From: Paraburkholderia diazotrophica
GTDB taxonomy: Bacteria; Pseudomonadota; Gammaproteobacteria; Burkholderiales; Burkholderiaceae
NCBI RefSeq assembly: GCF_900108945.1
Contig: NZ_FNYE01000014.1
Location: 62,001-126,000, forward strand
DNA length: 64,000 nt
Reading direction: 5' to 3'
Notes under the pieces: model-generated
What the model was told of the DNA's origin: nothing
The model's database searches: none
Seen by the model: the letters and a program-made list of their open reading frames with translations, nothing else
Position numbers and translations under genes: made by a program
In this document: piece after piece, positions 62,911-64,000 of the stretch
Layout of the letters: the number at the start of each line of letters is the position of its first letter
How positions within the stretch are numbered: position 1 is the stretch's first letter

Positions 62911-64000
62911 TCTGATCGACGATGCACACACTCACGCCACGCATGCAGCAGCGCCGCGCGCGGTGGTGATCGGCGGACGCAGGCTGTCGATCGAAGAGGT
63001 CGTCGCGATTGCGAAGGGGCGCGCGAGTGTCGCGCTGAGCGGCGATCCCGCGTGGCGTTCGCGCATCCAGCGCGGCGCGGATTTTCTGCGCCGGCATCTC
63101 GCGGCGGGCGAAACGGTGTATGGCGTGAACACGGGCTACGGCGATGCGTGCATCGTCGATGTGCCGATGGAACTCGTCGAAGCGCTGCCGCTGCAACTGA
63201 CGCGCTATCACGGCTGCGGCATGGGCGCGTATCTCGACGACGCGCAGACGCTCGCCGTGATCGCCGCGCGTCTGAACTCGCTGGCGTATGGCTTTTCCGG
63301 CGTGCGTCCCGTGCTGCTCGAACGGCTCGCCGATCTGATCAATCATCGCGTGCTGCCGCGCATTCCTGCCGAAGGGTCGGTCGGCGCGAGCGGCGATCTC
63401 ACGCCGCTTTCATATGTGGCCGCGGCGCTCGTCGGCGAACGCGACGTGGTGTTCGACGGCACGCTGCGTGATGCCGCAGGCGTATGGGCGCAACTCGGCC
63501 ACGCGCCGCTGACGCTCGCGCCGAAAGAAGGTCTCGCGCTGATGAACGGCACGGCTGTGATGACGGGGCTCGCGTGCCTCGCATTCGCGCGCGCCGGGCA
63601 TCTCGCGCGTCTTGCCGCGCGCCTGACGGCTCTCGCGACAGTTGCGCTCGACGGACGCGCCGCGCACTTCGACGCACTGATCTTCGAAGCGAAGCCGCAT
63701 GCGGGCCAGGCCGATGCGGCCGCATGGATACGCGCGGATCTCGCGGGCCGCGACGATACGCCGGGCCATCGTTTGCAGGACCGCTATTCGATCCGCTGTG
63801 CGCCGCATGTGATAGGCGTCGCCGTCGATGCGCTGTCGTGGGTGCGGCGCGACGTCGAGAACGAACTCAATAGTGCCAACGACAATCCGCTGATCGATCC
63901 CGATGGCGAGCGTGTGCTGCATGGCGGCAACTTCTACGGCGGACATATCGCGTTCGCAATGGACGCGTTGAAAACAGCCGTCGCGAATCTCGCCGATCTG
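62897..64000 (+). CDS. Aromatic amino-acid ammonia-lyase (HAL/TAL/PAL family), 3' end missing
   Basis: 368 codons in the window, open to the right edge. The MIO prosthetic group forms from Ala164-Ser165-Gly166 ('GSVGASGDLTPLSY'); the catalytic Tyr is in 'VYGVNTGYGD' (Tyr75). The substrate switch, Ser-His in histidine lyases and His-Leu in tyrosine lyases, is Tyr-His here ('LTRYHGCGMG'). In this cluster it should provide a cinnamate-type starter from Phe or Tyr. The rest of the cluster (catalytic KS, KR, transport) should follow. Confidence 0.92.
   Translation, partial: MSEHDLIDDAHTHATHAAAPRAVVIGGRRLSIEEVVAIAKGRASVALSGDPAWRSRIQRGADFLRRHLAAGETVYGVNTGYGDACIVDVPMELVEALPLQLTRYHGCGMGAYLDDAQTLAVIAARLNSLAYGFSGVRPVLLERLADLINHRVLPRIPAEGSVGASGDLTPLSYVAAALVGERDVVFDGTLRDAAGVWAQLGHAPLTLAPKEGLALMNGTAVMTGLACLAFARAGHLARLAARLTALATVALDGRAAHFDALIFEAKPHAGQADAAAWIRADLAGRDDTPGHRLQDRYSIRCAPHVIGVAVDALSWVRRDVENELNSANDNPLIDPDGERVLHGGNFYGGHIAFAMDALKTAVANLADL

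Overview
The window is high-GC, densely coding DNA from a betaproteobacterium of the family Burkholderiaceae, most likely Paraburkholderia, Caballeronia or a close relative. Supporting signs are the hemW-rdgB-rph / yicC-gmk-rpoZ-spoT-greB neighbourhood, a minCDE operon, a Burkholderia-type general porin, NodT-type efflux lipoproteins and strong GC3 bias. No rRNA, complete insertion sequence, integrase or CRISPR array is visible. The assignment is from gene content only.

Layout. 1-9553: one tight operon of an RND efflux pump (adaptor cut by the window edge, permease, NodT outer-membrane factor) overlapping pqiABC (lipid transport across the envelope). 9795-14479: map, a GNAT acetyltransferase, minCDE, a WxxGHW-repeat secreted protein and a 37-residue lipoprotein. 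14573-20760: CLC chloride transporter, waaC, a second tiny lipoprotein, a small membrane protein, an MHS-type MFS transporter and a stand-alone TonB-C-like lipoprotein. 20815-24145: an accessory patch beside tRNA-Ser(TGA), holding a decayed Mrr-like restriction endonuclease (two frameshifts) divergent from a polymorphic-toxin/immunity cassette. 24324-32388: housekeeping block (hemW, rdgB, rph, yicC, gmk, rpoZ, spoT, tRNA-Arg). 32509-37892: greB, major porin, a strong small-RNA candidate, a cold-shock gene, an exonuclease/GIY-YIG fusion and a periplasmic chorismate mutase.

38230-43314: a probable copper-uptake locus (DUF2946 protein, TonB-dependent receptor, a Met/His-rich beta-propeller-like protein with a CECC motif, a thioredoxin-like protein). 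43340-46769: LysR regulator divergent from a CoA-transferase/acyl-CoA dehydrogenase pair. 46950-50036: an autotransporter. 50125-55953: tRNA-Thr, fbp, pepN, a DUF4136 lipoprotein and a GDT1-type manganese exporter whose leader is a yybP-ykoY manganese riboswitch. 56724-64000: the first eight genes of an aryl-polyene-type pigment cluster (chain-length factor, acyltransferase, two acyl carrier proteins, membrane protein, AMP-ligase fused to a dehydratase, glycosyltransferase fused to an acyltransferase, aromatic amino-acid lyase). It runs off the right edge.

The least expected signals are a roughly 87-nt sRNA candidate at 34808-34894 with two copies of UCUCCAA, the frameshift history of the Mrr-like gene, and the leader hairpin between the DUF2946 gene and the copper receptor.
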